A DNA stretch of 64,000 nt from Tannerella sp. oral taxon 808 (GTDB lineage Bacteria; Bacteroidota; Bacteroidia; Bacteroidales; Tannerellaceae): the NCBI GenBank assembly GCA_002890585.1, contig MIQB01000001.1, positions 1 to 64,000 of the forward strand. Direction: 5' to 3'. The notes below the pieces were generated by a model, which made no database searches, was not told the DNA's origin, and was given only the letters and a program-made list of their open reading frames with translations. Made by a program: the position numbers and the translations under genes. This document shows positions 42,842-52,848 of the stretch, piece by piece (positions within the stretch are counted from its first letter, which is position 1; each line of letters begins with the position of its first letter).

Positions 42842-43524
42842 CGCTTTTCCCTATCCCGGAGCTTCGTAAACCCTGAAACGCACCCCCGCAGGTCTTCCGG
42901 CAGTGCTGCGGAGTCCGAAATGCGCCGCTTTTCCCTATCCCGGAGCCTCGTAAGCCCCGAAACGCACCTCCGTAGGCCTTCCGGCAGTTTCGCGGAGTCC
43001 GAAACGCGCCGCATTTTGCATTCTCCCGTATTAAAATATCGTCATATGCAATGCAAATAATAAATCAACACACCGAGAAATTAATACATGCGCTGCATAT
43101 AATAGACCCACGCAACGAGAGCTTAATACTTGCATTGCAAGTAGCATTCTCTCGCACCGAGAGAAGGTAATTTGCATTGCATGTAGCATTCTCTCGCACC
43201 GAGAGAAGGTAACTTGCATTGCATGTAGCATTCTCTCGTATCGAGAGAAGGTAATTTGCATTGCAAGTAGTAGCCTCTCACATCGAGAGAATGTGATCTG
43301 CATTGCAATTAGCACTCTATCACACCGAGAGAAGACAATTTGCATTGCAAGTAGCATCCTCTCGCACCGAGAGAAGGCAACTTGCATTGCATATGACGAT
43401 ATTTTAATACGGGAGAATGCAAAATGCGGCGCGTTTCGGACTCCGCGAAACTGCCGGAAGGCCTACGGAGGTGCGTTTCGGGGCTTACGAGGCTCCGGGA
43501 TAGGGAAAAGCGGCGCATTTCGGA
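42842..43524. repeat. 42-bp array inside a perfect 143-bp inverted repeat (array E)
   Basis: An 84-bp segment at 42842-42925 is repeated at 42926-43009 (84 is 2 x 42). The stretch 42914-43056 is an exact reverse complement of 43382-43524 (143 bp). Between them GCATTGCA recurs at 43132, 43174, 43216, 43258, 43300, 43342 and 43384, steps of exactly 42 bp. Each unit holds TTGCA-T-TGCAA and TTCTCTCG-CAC-CGAGAGAA. It fills the gap before mutS. The 14-residue repeated open frames here are a by-product of the 42-bp period. Confidence 0.92.
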
Positions 43525-43684
43525 GCTTACGGCACCGCCGCAAGGCCAAACGTGGCGAAGCACACGGTGTGCAATCGAATCACAAGAGGAAACGCGGCGA
43601 GAAACGGGGCGCGTGGGGCCGATCGCAGGGGGAAATGCGCCGCCGCTCCGAAAGGGACATGTCAGGGGGTATCGCAGACGCTCC

Positions 43685-43692
43685 TACTTTTG
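43685..43692 (+). promoter_or_regulatory. Candidate -7 promoter box for mutS
   Basis: TACTTTTG fits TAnnTTTG and is 28 bp upstream of the GTG start at 43720, outside the right inverted repeat of array E. No clear -33 TTG was found at the right spacing. Confidence 0.45.
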
Positions 43693-43719
43693 ACCCCCGT
43701 AAAAAGAAGGAAAACAGCC

Positions 43720-46347
43720 GTGTCAAAGTCAGTCGAAACCCCGTTGATGAAGCAATATTTTAGCATCAAGGCCAAGCACCCGGATGCTATACTGCTGTTT
43801 CGCGTGGGCGACTTCTACGAGATGTATGGGCAGGACGCCGTCGAGGGGGCCGAGATACTCGGCATCGTGCAGACGAAGCGCTCGAACGGCGCAGCGCAGG
43901 ATGTGGAGATGGCCGGATTCCCCTTTCACGCGCTCGACGCTTACCTGCCGAAGCTGGTCAGGGCTGGGCGGCGCGTAGCCGTTTGCGATCAGTTGGAAGA
44001 CCCGAAGCTGGCCAAGAAGCTCGTCAAGCGGGGCATCACGGAGCTGGTCACACCGGGCGTCGCGATGGACGACCACGTGCTGGAGCGGCGAGAAAACAAT
44101 TTCCTGGCAGCGGTCCATTTCGGGAAGGCGACCTGTGGCGTGGCCTTCCTTGATATTTCTACGGGTGAATTCCTGACGGCCCAAGGCTCGACAGAGGAGG
44201 TCGATAAATGGCTGACGGACTTTGCGCCGAAGGAGGTGCTCATCTGCCGCGGGCTGCGCGACCGGTTCGGGTGCACCTTCGGGTCGGTGGGCAGCGTCTT
44301 TGAACTGGAGGATTGGGTGTTCAACGCCGCCACAGCGCGCGAGCGGCTGCTGCGCCACTTCGAGACGGCCGGGCTGAAGGGTTTCGGCGTAGAGGATCTG
44401 GAGGAAGGCATCGTGGCGGCAGGCGCCATCCTCGTCTATTTAGACCGAACGAAGCACACGCAGATCGCACACATCACCACCCTGACGCGCATCGAGGAAG
44501 ATCAATACGTAAGGCTCGACAAATTCACCGTCCACAACCTTGAGCTCGTGCGCACGATGAGCGAGGGCGGGCGGTCGCTCCTGCAAACGATCGATGAGAC
44601 GACATCGCCCATGGGCGCGCGGATGATGAAGCGCTGGGTGCTCTTCCCCCTCAAGGACGGAGCCGAGATCCGCCGCCGGCAAAGCACCGTGGCCACCCTG
44701 CTTCATGATCCAGCCCTGCGCGAGGCCTTGACTGGGCAACTGAGCGAGATGGGCGACGTGGAGCGGGTCATCTCCAAAGTCGCTGTCGGGCGGGTCACGC
44801 CGCGCGAAGTCGTACAGCTACGGCGGGCACTCGAGGCCATCGGGCAAATGCGCGACTGCTGTGTGAAGTCAGGCGATGCCGTGCTCCAGGCCTGGGCCGA
44901 GGAGCTGGACCCCTGCACGGAGGTCAGCGAGCGCATCGGTCGCGAGATCGTTAGCGAGCCGCCAGCCGTCGTGGGCAAGGGCGGCATCATCGCCCACGGA
45001 GTGAACACCGAATTAGACGAGCTGCGCGAGATCGCATACTCCGGCAAGGATTACCTCACCAAGCTGCAGCAACGCGAAAGCCAGCGCACAGGCATCCCCA
45101 GCCTCAAGGTGGCCTTCAATAATGTATTCGGTTACTACATCGAAGTGCGCAACACACATAAAGACAAAGTGCCCCCGGAGTGGATCCGCAAGCAAACACT
45201 CGTCAGCGCCGAGCGTTACATCACGGAAGAGCTGAAGGAGTATGAAGAGAAAATCCTCGGTGCCGAGGAGCGCATCTTAGCCTTAGAGTCCGAACTCTTC
45301 AATCGCCTCACAACTGATCTGACCCGCTTCATCCGCCCCATTCAGCACGATGCGCAAGTCGCAGCCCGGCTGGACTGCATAGCCTCCTTCGCCCGCACCG
45401 CCGCTACCCGCCGCTATGTGCAGCCCGTCGTGGACGACTCCGACGTGATCGACATCAAGGGCGGCCGCCACCCCGTCATCGAGCAGCAGCTCCCCTCCGA
45501 CGAACCCTACGTAGCCAACGACGTCCGCCTCGACCGCCTCGAGCAGCAGATCCTCATCATCACCGGCCCCAACATGGCAGGCAAGTCAGCCCTCCTCCGC
45601 CAGACGGCCCTCATCGCCCTCATGGCGCAGATCGGCAGCTATGTGCCAGCCGAGAGCGCCCGCATCGGGTGGGTAGATAAGATCTTCACACGCGTCGGGG
45701 CGTCAGACAACATCTCCGCGGGCGAATCCACCTTCATGGTGGAGATGAACGAGGCCGCAAACATCCTCAACAACGTCACGCCCCGCAGCCTCGTCCTCTT
45801 CGACGAACTCGGGCGCGGCACGAGTACGTACGACGGCATCTCCATCGCCTGGGCCATCGTCGAGTACATCCACGAACACCCGCGGGCCGCAGCGCGCACC
45901 CTCTTCGCCACACATTATCACGAGCTGAACGAGATGGCACGCACCTTCCCACGCATCCGAAACTTCAACATCTCGGTGCGCGAGTCGGGCAACCGGGTCA
46001 TCTTCCTCCGCAAGCTCGTGCCCGGAGGCAGCGCACACAGCTTCGGCATCCATGTAGCCCGCATGGCCGGCATGCCGCGGCGCATCGTGGAGCGAGCCGA
46101 AGAGATTCTCCATCAGTTAGAAGAAGATCATACGCGGGGAGTGGAGGACACATCCGTCCGTGCGAGCCGCTCAGGGGCAGGGAGTGGCAAGAGCGACGGC
46201 GCCTATCAACTCAGCTTTTTCCAGTTAGACGATCCCGTGCTCTGCCAGGTGCGCGATGAGATCCGCCACATCGACGTAAACAATCTCACCCCACTTGAAG
46301 CGTTGAATAAGCTGAGTGAGATCAAACGAATTATTCAAGTCAAGTAA
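43720..46347 (+). CDS. mutS: DNA mismatch repair protein MutS
   Basis: 875 residues starting with GTG at 43720 ([14 protein letters not shown]...); ATG at 43747 is a shorter choice. The frame upstream to 43552 runs into repeat-flank DNA and is rejected. It recognises mispairs as a dimer. The mismatch-reading Phe-x-Glu is in [14 protein letters not shown]. Walker A is [17 protein letters not shown], Walker [17 protein letters not shown], and the dimer-interface signature [12 protein letters not shown]. The clamp/lever helices are at about 300-560. An unusually large palindromic array stands directly upstream. Confidence 0.96.
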   Translation: MSKSVETPLMKQYFSIKAKHPDAILLFRVGDFYEMYGQDAVEGAEILGIVQTKRSNGAAQDVEMAGFPFHALDAYLPKLVRAGRRVAVCDQLEDPKLAKKLVKRGITELVTPGVAMDDHVLERRENNFLAAVHFGKATCGVAFLDISTGEFLTAQGSTEEVDKWLTDFAPKEVLICRGLRDRFGCTFGSVGSVFELEDWVFNAATARERLLRHFETAGLKGFGVEDLEEGIVAAGAILVYLDRTKHTQIAHITTLTRIEEDQYVRLDKFTVHNLELVRTMSEGGRSLLQTIDETTSPMGARMMKRWVLFPLKDGAEIRRRQSTVATLLHDPALREALTGQLSEMGDVERVISKVAVGRVTPREVVQLRRALEAIGQMRDCCVKSGDAVLQAWAEELDPCTEVSERIGREIVSEPPAVVGKGGIIAHGVNTELDELREIAYSGKDYLTKLQQRESQRTGIPSLKVAFNNVFGYYIEVRNTHKDKVPPEWIRKQTLVSAERYITEELKEYEEKILGAEERILALESELFNRLTTDLTRFIRPIQHDAQVAARLDCIASFARTAATRRYVQPVVDDSDVIDIKGGRHPVIEQQLPSDEPYVANDVRLDRLEQQILIITGPNMAGKSALLRQTALIALMAQIGSYVPAESARIGWVDKIFTRVGASDNISAGESTFMVEMNEAANILNNVTPRSLVLFDELGRGTSTYDGISIAWAIVEYIHEHPRAAARTLFATHYHELNEMARTFPRIRNFNISVRESGNRVIFLRKLVPGGSAHSFGIHVARMAGMPRRIVERAEEILHQLEEDHTRGVEDTSVRASRSGAGSGKSDGAYQLSFFQLDDPVLCQVRDEIRHIDVNNLTPLEALNKLSEIKRIIQVK

Positions 46348-46352
46348 AGCCT

Positions 46353-47339
46353 ATGATACGTGCATGCAAACTGATCCAGGCCATGACTGTCGCCCTTTTA
46401 CTCGCGGCGATAGGCGGGGGGACATCCTGCTCCGAGGTGAAGCACATCAACGCAGAGGTGGCTTACCAGACGGAGGCCCAGTTAGGCGAAGGCGCCATCT
46501 GGCACCCCGACCGCGGCACACTCCTCTGGGTCGACATCGAAGGGCGCACGCTCTATGAGTTCATGCCTGAGAAGAAGAAATGCCGCTCCTGGAAGTTCGA
46601 TCGCCGGGTGACGACCGTCGTGCCTGAAACGGATCACACCGTCGTCCTCGCGCTTGAGAACAGCATCATCCGCTTCGACCTGAACACCCGCGAGAAGACG
46701 GAGATCACCCCCATCGACACCAAAGGCGGCCGCCTGCGTTGCAACGACGGCAAATGCTCACCCAACGGCTGGCTGTGGGTTGGCACCATGAGCCTCGATG
46801 AGAAATCGAGCGAGGCCACACTCTACTGCGTACGCCCCACCGGCCGCATCGACGCAATGGTGCGCGGTGTGACCATCTCCAACGGCATAGTCTGGTCCAG
46901 CAACAAGAAGTACATCTATTACAACGACACGCCAACAGGCCACATCCGCCGCTTCCGCTACAATCAGCATTCGGGCGACATCATCATGAATGGCATCGCT
47001 GTAGACATTCCCGAAGGCACCGGCCTGCCCGATGGCATGGCCATCGATCGCAACGACAACCTCTGGGTAGCCCAGTGGGGCGGCTTCGGCGTCTATTGCT
47101 ACAACGCCTACACCGGCGAGCTGATCGCCAAGGTGGAAGTGCCTGCGCCCAACGTCACCTCGTGTGCCTTCGGCGGCGAGCACATGGATGTGCTTTACAT
47201 CACCACGGCCCGCGAGGGCCTCACGCCCGACGAGCTGGCAGCTTACCCCCTGAGCGGGTGCATCTTCTCGTGCCGACCGGGAGCCGTCGGCGTACCCCCG
47301 AACTACTTCGGGCAAGAATCGAATCAACAAGAAGAATGA
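46353..47339 (+). CDS. SMP-30/gluconolactonase-type beta-propeller lipoprotein
   Basis: 328 residues. The signal peptide ends at GGGTSCSE, an acceptable but atypical lipobox. The six-bladed propeller motifs are AQLGEGAIWHPDRGTLLWVDIEG (metal Glu), RLRCNDGKCSPNGWLWVGTMS (Asn/Asp), TISNGIVWSSNKKYIYYNDT and GLPDGMAIDRNDNLWVAQWGG (catalytic Asp). Members hydrolyse sugar lactones; the substrate is unknown. It starts 5 bp after mutS, and its stop overlaps the rnr start (ATGA at 47336-47339). Confidence 0.9.
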   Translation: MIRACKLIQAMTVALLLAAIGGGTSCSEVKHINAEVAYQTEAQLGEGAIWHPDRGTLLWVDIEGRTLYEFMPEKKKCRSWKFDRRVTTVVPETDHTVVLALENSIIRFDLNTREKTEITPIDTKGGRLRCNDGKCSPNGWLWVGTMSLDEKSSEATLYCVRPTGRIDAMVRGVTISNGIVWSSNKKYIYYNDTPTGHIRRFRYNQHSGDIIMNGIAVDIPEGTGLPDGMAIDRNDNLWVAQWGGFGVYCYNAYTGELIAKVEVPAPNVTSCAFGGEHMDVLYITTAREGLTPDELAAYPLSGCIFSCRPGAVGVPPNYFGQESNQQEE

Positions 47340-49540
47340 AGATTACACGTAAGAAGAAATCCATGCCGGCAGGAAAGCATAGCCGGACCAATGAGAAGGC
47401 GCTGAAGAAACACGGCAGCGCCCGGAGCAAACGGATGAAGAAGAACGCCTTGCTGAAGGCCATCATCCAAACCTTCCGAGAGAACCCCCAGACCACGTAT
47501 AACTATAAGCAAGTAGCACGAGCCGTCAGCCTCGAGGCGCAGGCAGATAAGCTACAGACGGCCTACATCCTCGCCCAGCTGGCCGAGGATGGCGTGCTGA
47601 ACGAGACCGAGCCGGGGCGCTATCGCCTGAACCGCGCCAGCGCGTCGGCCACGGGCACCTTCCGTCGACGCAGCAATGGCCACCATGCCTTTGTGCCCGA
47701 TGATGGCGGCGAGCCCATCACTGTGGAAGAGCGCAACGCCCACCACGCCCTCGATGGCGATCACGTCCGTGTGCAGCTCTTCAAGCGCCGCCGCGGCGAA
47801 CCCGAGGCTGAGGTGACGGAGATCGTGGAGCGGGCGCCACACCGCTATGTCGGGCGCTTGCAGGTGGCGAAGCATTACGCCTTCCTCGTGACCGAAGATC
47901 GTACGCTCTCGAACGACATCTTCATCCCCACAGCTCACCTGAACGGTGGGCGCACAGGCGACAAAGCCGTGGTGCGCATCACGGAGTGGCCCGACCGTGC
48001 CGATAACCCCACGGGAGAGGTGACGGAGCTGCTCGGACGAGCGGGCGACAACGACACAGAGATGCACGCCATCCTGGCCGAGTATGGCTTGCCCACGCAT
48101 TACCCCGAGAATGTGGAGCGCGCCGCGCGACGCATTCCCCGAGCCATCACGGCCGAGGATATGGCCGAGCGCGAAGACTTCCGCGACGTCACTACCTTCA
48201 CCATCGACCCGGCCGACGCGAAAGACTTCGACGACGCCCTCTCCATCCGCGCCCTGCCCGACGGCCGGGGCTGGGAGGTGGGCGTACACATCGCCGATGT
48301 GACGCACTACGTGAAGCCTGGCAGCGTGATCGACAAGGAAGCCTACGAGCGTGCCACGTCAGTATATCTCGTAGACCGCACCATACCCATGCTCCCCGAA
48401 TGCCTCTCGAACGATCTCTGCTCGCTCCGCCCCGATGAGGAGAAGCTGACCTTCTCCGTCGTCTTCGAGCTGAACGACGCGGCCGAGATCCTTGCCTCGC
48501 GCATCGTGCGCACCGTGACCCGCAGCAATCGCCGCTTTACTTACGACGAGGCACAGGCGGCCATCGAGACGGGGCAGGGCGACTATAGCCGCGAGATCAA
48601 CACGCTCAATCGCCTCGCCCAGCAGCTCCGCGAACGACGCTTCGCCGAGGGCGCCATCGACTTCGATCGCTACGAGGTGAAGTTCGAGATCGATGAGAAG
48701 GGCCGCCCTTTGCGCGTCTACTTCAAAGAGTCGAAAGAGGCCAACAAGCTGATCGAGGAGTTTATGCTGCTGGCCAATCGCACCGTGGCCGAGTCCATTG
48801 GCAAACGCGGCGGCCGCACGAAGAAGACCTTCGTCTACCGCATCCACGAGCAGCCCGACGCGGAGAAGATGGAGACGTTCGCCACCTTCGTCCGCCGCTT
48901 CGGATATAAGCTGAAAACTGACGGCGGGAAGAGCGACATCACCCGCAGCATCAACCGCCTACTTGACGACGCCAAGGGCCGCCCAGAGGAGAACCTGATC
49001 GAGACGCTCGCCGTGCGCTCCATGCAGAAGGCACGCTACTCGACCGTCAACATCGGCCATTACGGACTCGCTTTTGACTACTACTCCCACTTCACCTCCC
49101 CCATCCGCCGCTATCCGGACATGATGGCCCACCGCCTGCTGGCGCGCTATGCGGCGGGCGGACGCAGTGTGCCTAAGGAGGCCTGCGAAGAGCAGTGCGA
49201 CCACTGCTCGCAGATGGAGCAGCTGGCCGCCAATGCCGAGCGGGCGTCGATCAAATACAAGCAGGTGGAATTTATGAGCGATAAGATCGGGCAGGTGTTC
49301 GATGGCGTCATCTCGGGCGTTACGGAGTGGGGACTGTACGTGGAGCTTAATGAGAACAAGTGCGAGGGCCTCGTCCCGATGCGCGATTTGGACGACGACT
49401 TCTACGAGTTCGACGAAGCCAACTACGCCCTCGTGGGTCGGCGTCGCCACCACACTTATCGCCTCGGCGATCCGATCACCATCACCGTGGAGCATGCCAA
49501 CTTAGAACGCAAGCAGCTCGACTTCCGCCTGGCGGAATAA
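47336..49540 (+). CDS. rnr: Ribonuclease R
   Basis: 734 residues from ATG at 47336 (MKITRKKKSMPAGKHSR). The frame further upstream is a shadow of the SMP-30 gene. It degrades structured RNA 3' to 5'. In order: basic N-terminus with a helix-turn-helix-like region (QTTYNYKQVARAVSLEAQ), cold-shock OB folds (TGTFRRRSNGHHAFVPDD), the RNB catalytic domain with the metal-binding aspartates in FTIDPADAKDFDDALSIR, MQKARYSTVNIGHYGLAF, and a C-terminal S1 domain (VFDGVISGVTEWGLYVELNEN). It converges with the TPR/AraC gene 32 bp away. Confidence 0.96.
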   Translation: MKITRKKKSMPAGKHSRTNEKALKKHGSARSKRMKKNALLKAIIQTFRENPQTTYNYKQVARAVSLEAQADKLQTAYILAQLAEDGVLNETEPGRYRLNRASASATGTFRRRSNGHHAFVPDDGGEPITVEERNAHHALDGDHVRVQLFKRRRGEPEAEVTEIVERAPHRYVGRLQVAKHYAFLVTEDRTLSNDIFIPTAHLNGGRTGDKAVVRITEWPDRADNPTGEVTELLGRAGDNDTEMHAILAEYGLPTHYPENVERAARRIPRAITAEDMAEREDFRDVTTFTIDPADAKDFDDALSIRALPDGRGWEVGVHIADVTHYVKPGSVIDKEAYERATSVYLVDRTIPMLPECLSNDLCSLRPDEEKLTFSVVFELNDAAEILASRIVRTVTRSNRRFTYDEAQAAIETGQGDYSREINTLNRLAQQLRERRFAEGAIDFDRYEVKFEIDEKGRPLRVYFKESKEANKLIEEFMLLANRTVAESIGKRGGRTKKTFVYRIHEQPDAEKMETFATFVRRFGYKLKTDGGKSDITRSINRLLDDAKGRPEENLIETLAVRSMQKARYSTVNIGHYGLAFDYYSHFTSPIRRYPDMMAHRLLARYAAGGRSVPKEACEEQCDHCSQMEQLAANAERASIKYKQVEFMSDKIGQVFDGVISGVTEWGLYVELNENKCEGLVPMRDLDDDFYEFDEANYALVGRRRHHTYRLGDPITITVEHANLERKQLDFRLAE

Positions 49541-49572
49541 CCCTCCGCCAAGCCCCGGGCCCGAAGATCTGC

Positions 49573-51435
49573 CTACCCCCTTCGTGCGACTTTGCGATAC
49601 TGCGTCGGGGTGAGCTGCTCAGCGGCGCGGAAGGCGGTGTAGAACGATTGCTGCGTGCCGAAGCCCACCTCCGCCGAGATGGTGGAGACCTTGTGATCCG
49701 TATCCCTCAGCAGCCGCTTCGCCTCCTTGATGCGATAGAAGTTGACATACTCCGAAAAGCCCTGCTTCATGCGGCTGTTGATGAGGATGGAGAGGTAGGA
49801 GCGATTCGTCCCGATGGCCGTGGCGAGCGACTCGAGTGTGAGCTCCGGGTCGCAGTGCATCTTGTGCACTTCCATGCAATCGCGCAGGGAGCGCAGCAGG
49901 TCGTTCGTCTTCCCTTCCGATAGTCCGGCGGCACGCTGCTCCTCATCGTCGCTGCCGCACTGGGGCAAGAGGGTACGCTCCGTCAGCTCGTCCACCCGTT
50001 CGCTTTGCCGCGCGATGGAGATGTACTGCCGAAGGCGCCGCCGCTGCGCCGTGTAGACGTAAACGAAAGAGACACCAAGCAAGACGAAGAGCGCCGCCAG
50101 CGCCATAAGCCCGAGGCGATTCTTCTTGAGCTGGAGCATGGCGATCTGGAGCGATTGCTCGCGCTGCTCCGTCTCGTAACGCGTCCGCATCTCTTCCATC
50201 ACGGTGTACTTCTCCTTCGTGAAGATGGAGTCGTGCAGGGCGCTCTTCCGCTCGAGGTATTCCACGGCCAACTGGAACTGCCCCGAGCGCCCGCAGGCCG
50301 TGGCGAGGTTCTGGTAGATGTCGTCGAGGTAAGTTGTCACATGGCGCTCGTTGGAGAGGTGTAGTGCCTCCATGCTTTCGTGGATGGCGGCGGCATAATC
50401 CTTCATTTCGATGTGTACGGAAGCCATAGAGTTGATGCTGGCGATCATGCCAACGGTGTCGCCGAGTTCCTTTTTGAGCGCCATGGAACGGTTGAGTATG
50501 TCGAGGCTGCGGCGGTAGTCATGCTGCTCAAAGTAGATGCTGCCCCGGTTGTTGTATAGGCTCCCGATGAGGGCCTTGGCGCCGATGGAGTCGGCCAGAT
50601 GTTCGGCTTGGATCGAGATGGCCAGCGCCTCGTCGTATAACCCAAGTCGCACTAAGGACGAGATCCGGTTGGTCTTCACCTTGATCCTCATCCGCGTGTC
50701 GCCAAGCTCGGAATAGATGGCCTCGGCCTCGCGGAAGAGCGAGTCGGCCTGCTCATCGTCGCGGATGCGATACTTCACATTGCCCATGTTCATGATTACC
50801 GCGGCCACGGCATCGCGGTCGCCCTGCTTTTCGGCCAGCCGCATGGCGCGTTCCAGGCAGATCATGGCCGAGTCGAACTGCGCCAGGTGTTGGTGAGAGA
50901 CGGCTCGGTTGATGTCGATGCGTCGCATCATCACCTCGTCGGGCGGTGTGGATTGCTTCGCCTTGCCGTAGGCCGCGTCGTAGAGGGCGAGTGCGGCGTC
51001 CGGATGTCCGCGTTTGTCTTGGTTGATGGCCCGGTTGATGAGGAGTCGGATCGTCAGACCCGGGTAGTTAGCGGTTTCAGTCTCGGCCGCTGTGTAGCAG
51101 CTGTCGCTCCGCTTGAGGTCCTCCTTGATGGAGTACGAGAGGCCCAAGTCGGTGAGCAGGACGGCGTGCAGCGAGTCGTCGGGGGCGTCTTGTAGGGCAT
51201 CGAGGGCCCGGATCTGTAGGTGGATGGCCGAGTCGAGCTGCGTGTGTTGCAGCTCCTTCGCCTGCTGGCCGAGCTCGGCAATGTGCGCCAGTGCCTCCTC
51301 ATGGCTCTTTGTCGTTTTACGGTCTGCGCAGGCCGTCATCGCCGCCAGGGCAGCCCCAAGCATCATGGCCGCGAGGGCCTTTCTCATCTGTTGCGCCGCA
51401 TTTTTGGTGTGGATAGGTGTGTTTGCTGTGTTCAT
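49573..51435 (-). CDS. Membrane-tethered TPR regulator with C-terminal AraC-type HTH
   Basis: 620 residues; Met-17 (51387) is an alternative start. The N-terminus has a lipobox-like AALAAMTACADR. Residues 40-400 are tetratricopeptide repeats (ALYDAAYGKAKQ, NMGNVKYRIRDDEQADSLFREAEAIYSELGD, LYNNRGSIYFEQHDYRRSLDIL). A membrane span (LGLMALAALFVLLGVSFVYVYT) lies near 445-465, and the cytoplasmic AraC domain near 525-618 (LTLESLATAIGTNRSYLSILIN, KVSTISAEVGFGTQQSFYTAF). It would sense a periplasmic signal through the TPRs and regulate transcription directly. It is divergent from an ECF sigma gene with array F between. Confidence 0.88.
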   Translation of the reverse strand: MNTANTPIHTKNAAQQMRKALAAMMLGAALAAMTACADRKTTKSHEEALAHIAELGQQAKELQHTQLDSAIHLQIRALDALQDAPDDSLHAVLLTDLGLSYSIKEDLKRSDSCYTAAETETANYPGLTIRLLINRAINQDKRGHPDAALALYDAAYGKAKQSTPPDEVMMRRIDINRAVSHQHLAQFDSAMICLERAMRLAEKQGDRDAVAAVIMNMGNVKYRIRDDEQADSLFREAEAIYSELGDTRMRIKVKTNRISSLVRLGLYDEALAISIQAEHLADSIGAKALIGSLYNNRGSIYFEQHDYRRSLDILNRSMALKKELGDTVGMIASINSMASVHIEMKDYAAAIHESMEALHLSNERHVTTYLDDIYQNLATACGRSGQFQLAVEYLERKSALHDSIFTKEKYTVMEEMRTRYETEQREQSLQIAMLQLKKNRLGLMALAALFVLLGVSFVYVYTAQRRRLRQYISIARQSERVDELTERTLLPQCGSDDEEQRAAGLSEGKTNDLLRSLRDCMEVHKMHCDPELTLESLATAIGTNRSYLSILINSRMKQGFSEYVNFYRIKEAKRLLRDTDHKVSTISAEVGFGTQQSFYTAFRAAEQLTPTQYRKVARRG

Positions 51436-51548
51436 TGCTTGAAAAGCGGGGTTGTTTGTTAATCCGCCTCAAAAGTAGGAGCGTTTCCGCTCGCTTTTGG
51501 CTATTCGCGGCAGATTTTCCTCCCAAAAACACCCCGGGAAGGGATTCT

Positions 51549-52061
51549 CCCGCTCGTCGTGGCCTGAAAATGAGAGTTTATTGAAGGCTTTTATATGGAT
51601 TGTGTATGATTTACGGTGTAAATTGAAGGCTTTTATATTGGATGTACTCTGTTTACTCTGTAAGTAGGAGGCTTTTATATTGATCGTGTATGATTTACGG
51701 TGTAAATTGAAGGCTTTTATATTGGAAGCGTCCGATTTACGGCGTAAGTAATAGGCTTTTACATTGAAAGCATTCAATTTACGATGTAAGTAATGGGCTT
51801 TTACATTGAAAGCATTCAATTTACGATGTAAGTAATAGGCTTTTATATTAAAAGCATTCGATTTACACCGTTAATTGTGCACTATCAATATAAAAGCATT
51901 CGATTTACGCCGTTAATTATACAGTATCAGTATAAAATCATTGAATTTACGCCGTTAATTATACAGCATCAATATAAAAGCCTTCAATTTACACCGTAAA
52001 TAATATACAATCCATATAAAAGCCTTCAATAAACTTCTATTTTTAGGCCACGACGAGCGGG
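51549..52061. repeat. 42-bp array bounded by imperfect inverted repeats (array F)
   Basis: GGCTTTTA-type motifs recur at 51586, 51628, 51670, 51712, 51754, 51796 and 51838, then their complements at 51896, 51938, 51980 and 52022; every step within each run is 42 bp. Units contain TTTAC-N3-GTAAA and GCTTT-N7-AAAGC fold-backs. The ends, 51549-51640 and 51970-52061, are inverted copies of each other with a few mismatches. A short direct repeat, GAGCGGGTGAAGCC, follows at 52055 and 52095. The remainder up to 52320 holds nothing else I can name. Confidence 0.9.
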
Positions 52062-52320
52062 TGAAGCCTTTCTGGGTCGCGTTTGGGTCTACGGCGAGCG
52101 GGTGAAGCCCAAACCAGCCTGTTTTTAGGGTTACGAAGGCCCGGAGATAGGCAAAGCCACCCCCTTTTCCTCTCTTTAGACCGGGATAACCCGCCCCCTC
52201 AGAGCGTTTGCGCATGCGCCATAAAGATTTGTGAAGAACCATTTCCATATGGCTATCATTATTCCTCCATTCCCGGCTTTCTCTATGTTTGCGGCCTCGT
52301 AACAAAAAACTATTCCAAGT

Positions 52321-52821
52321 ATGAATGCCTCACAGTTTCAGAACAAGTTGTTGAGCCTACAGAGCTACATGATGAACTTCGCCATGACCCTCACGGCCGA
52401 TCGCGAAGACGCCCTCGACCTGACTCAGGAGACCTCTCTGCGCGTACTCGACAACAGAGAAAAGTTTACCGAGAACCGCAACTTCAAAGGCTGGGTGCTG
52501 ACCGTCATGCGAAACATCTTCATCAATAACTACCGCCGCGTGCTCCGCTCGCAGACGGTCGTGGAGCAAGACATCGACCTCTACCACCTCGAGGCCACCA
52601 CCGAGTCAAGCATCGAGACACCCGAAAGCGCCTGCCGCCTGCAAGAAATCACCAAAGCCATCAGCGAGCTCAACGACGAACTGCGCATCCCCTTCTCCAT
52701 GTACGTCAGCGGCTACCGCTACAACGAGATCGCCGACGCCCTCGCCATCCCCCTGGGCACAGTCAAGAGCCGCATCTTCTTCGCCCGCCAAGCCCTCAAA
52801 AACAAACTCGAAGGGCTCTAA
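52321..52821 (+). CDS. RNA polymerase sigma factor, ECF-type sigma-70 family
   Basis: 166 residues. Region 2 is LQSYMMNFAMTLTADREDALDLTQETSLRVLDNREKF with the core-binding DLTQET, then GWVLTVMRNIFINNYRR. Region 4 is ISELNDELRIPFSMYVSGYRYNEIADALAIPLGTVKSRIFFARQAL, the DNA-binding HTH. No anti-sigma gene follows; the next gene converges from the other strand. Such stand-alone ECF factors occur in many Bacteroidetes. It is divergent from the TPR/AraC regulator. A run of 12 C (52827-52838) lies in the 27-bp gap after it. Confidence 0.93.
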   Translation: MNASQFQNKLLSLQSYMMNFAMTLTADREDALDLTQETSLRVLDNREKFTENRNFKGWVLTVMRNIFINNYRRVLRSQTVVEQDIDLYHLEATTESSIETPESACRLQEITKAISELNDELRIPFSMYVSGYRYNEIADALAIPLGTVKSRIFFARQALKNKLEGL

Positions 52822-52848
52822 GCCCTCCCCCCCCCCCCTCCACTCTCC

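Noticed and set aside
43031..43387. Minus-strand open frame with 14-residue repeats (MQITFSRCERMLLA-like)
   Set aside because: 42 bp is a multiple of three, so a 42-bp array keeps any frame open; other frames are open too and the 41-bp arrays have no such frame. No start signal or family.
51469..51819. Minus-strand open frame with 14-residue repeats (SNIKAFNLHRK-like)
   Set aside because: Same artefact of a 42-bp period in array F.
52827..52838. Run of 12 C as a phase-variation tract
   Set aside because: It lies between two stop codons of convergent genes, so changes would not alter a protein; length may also be a sequencing artefact.
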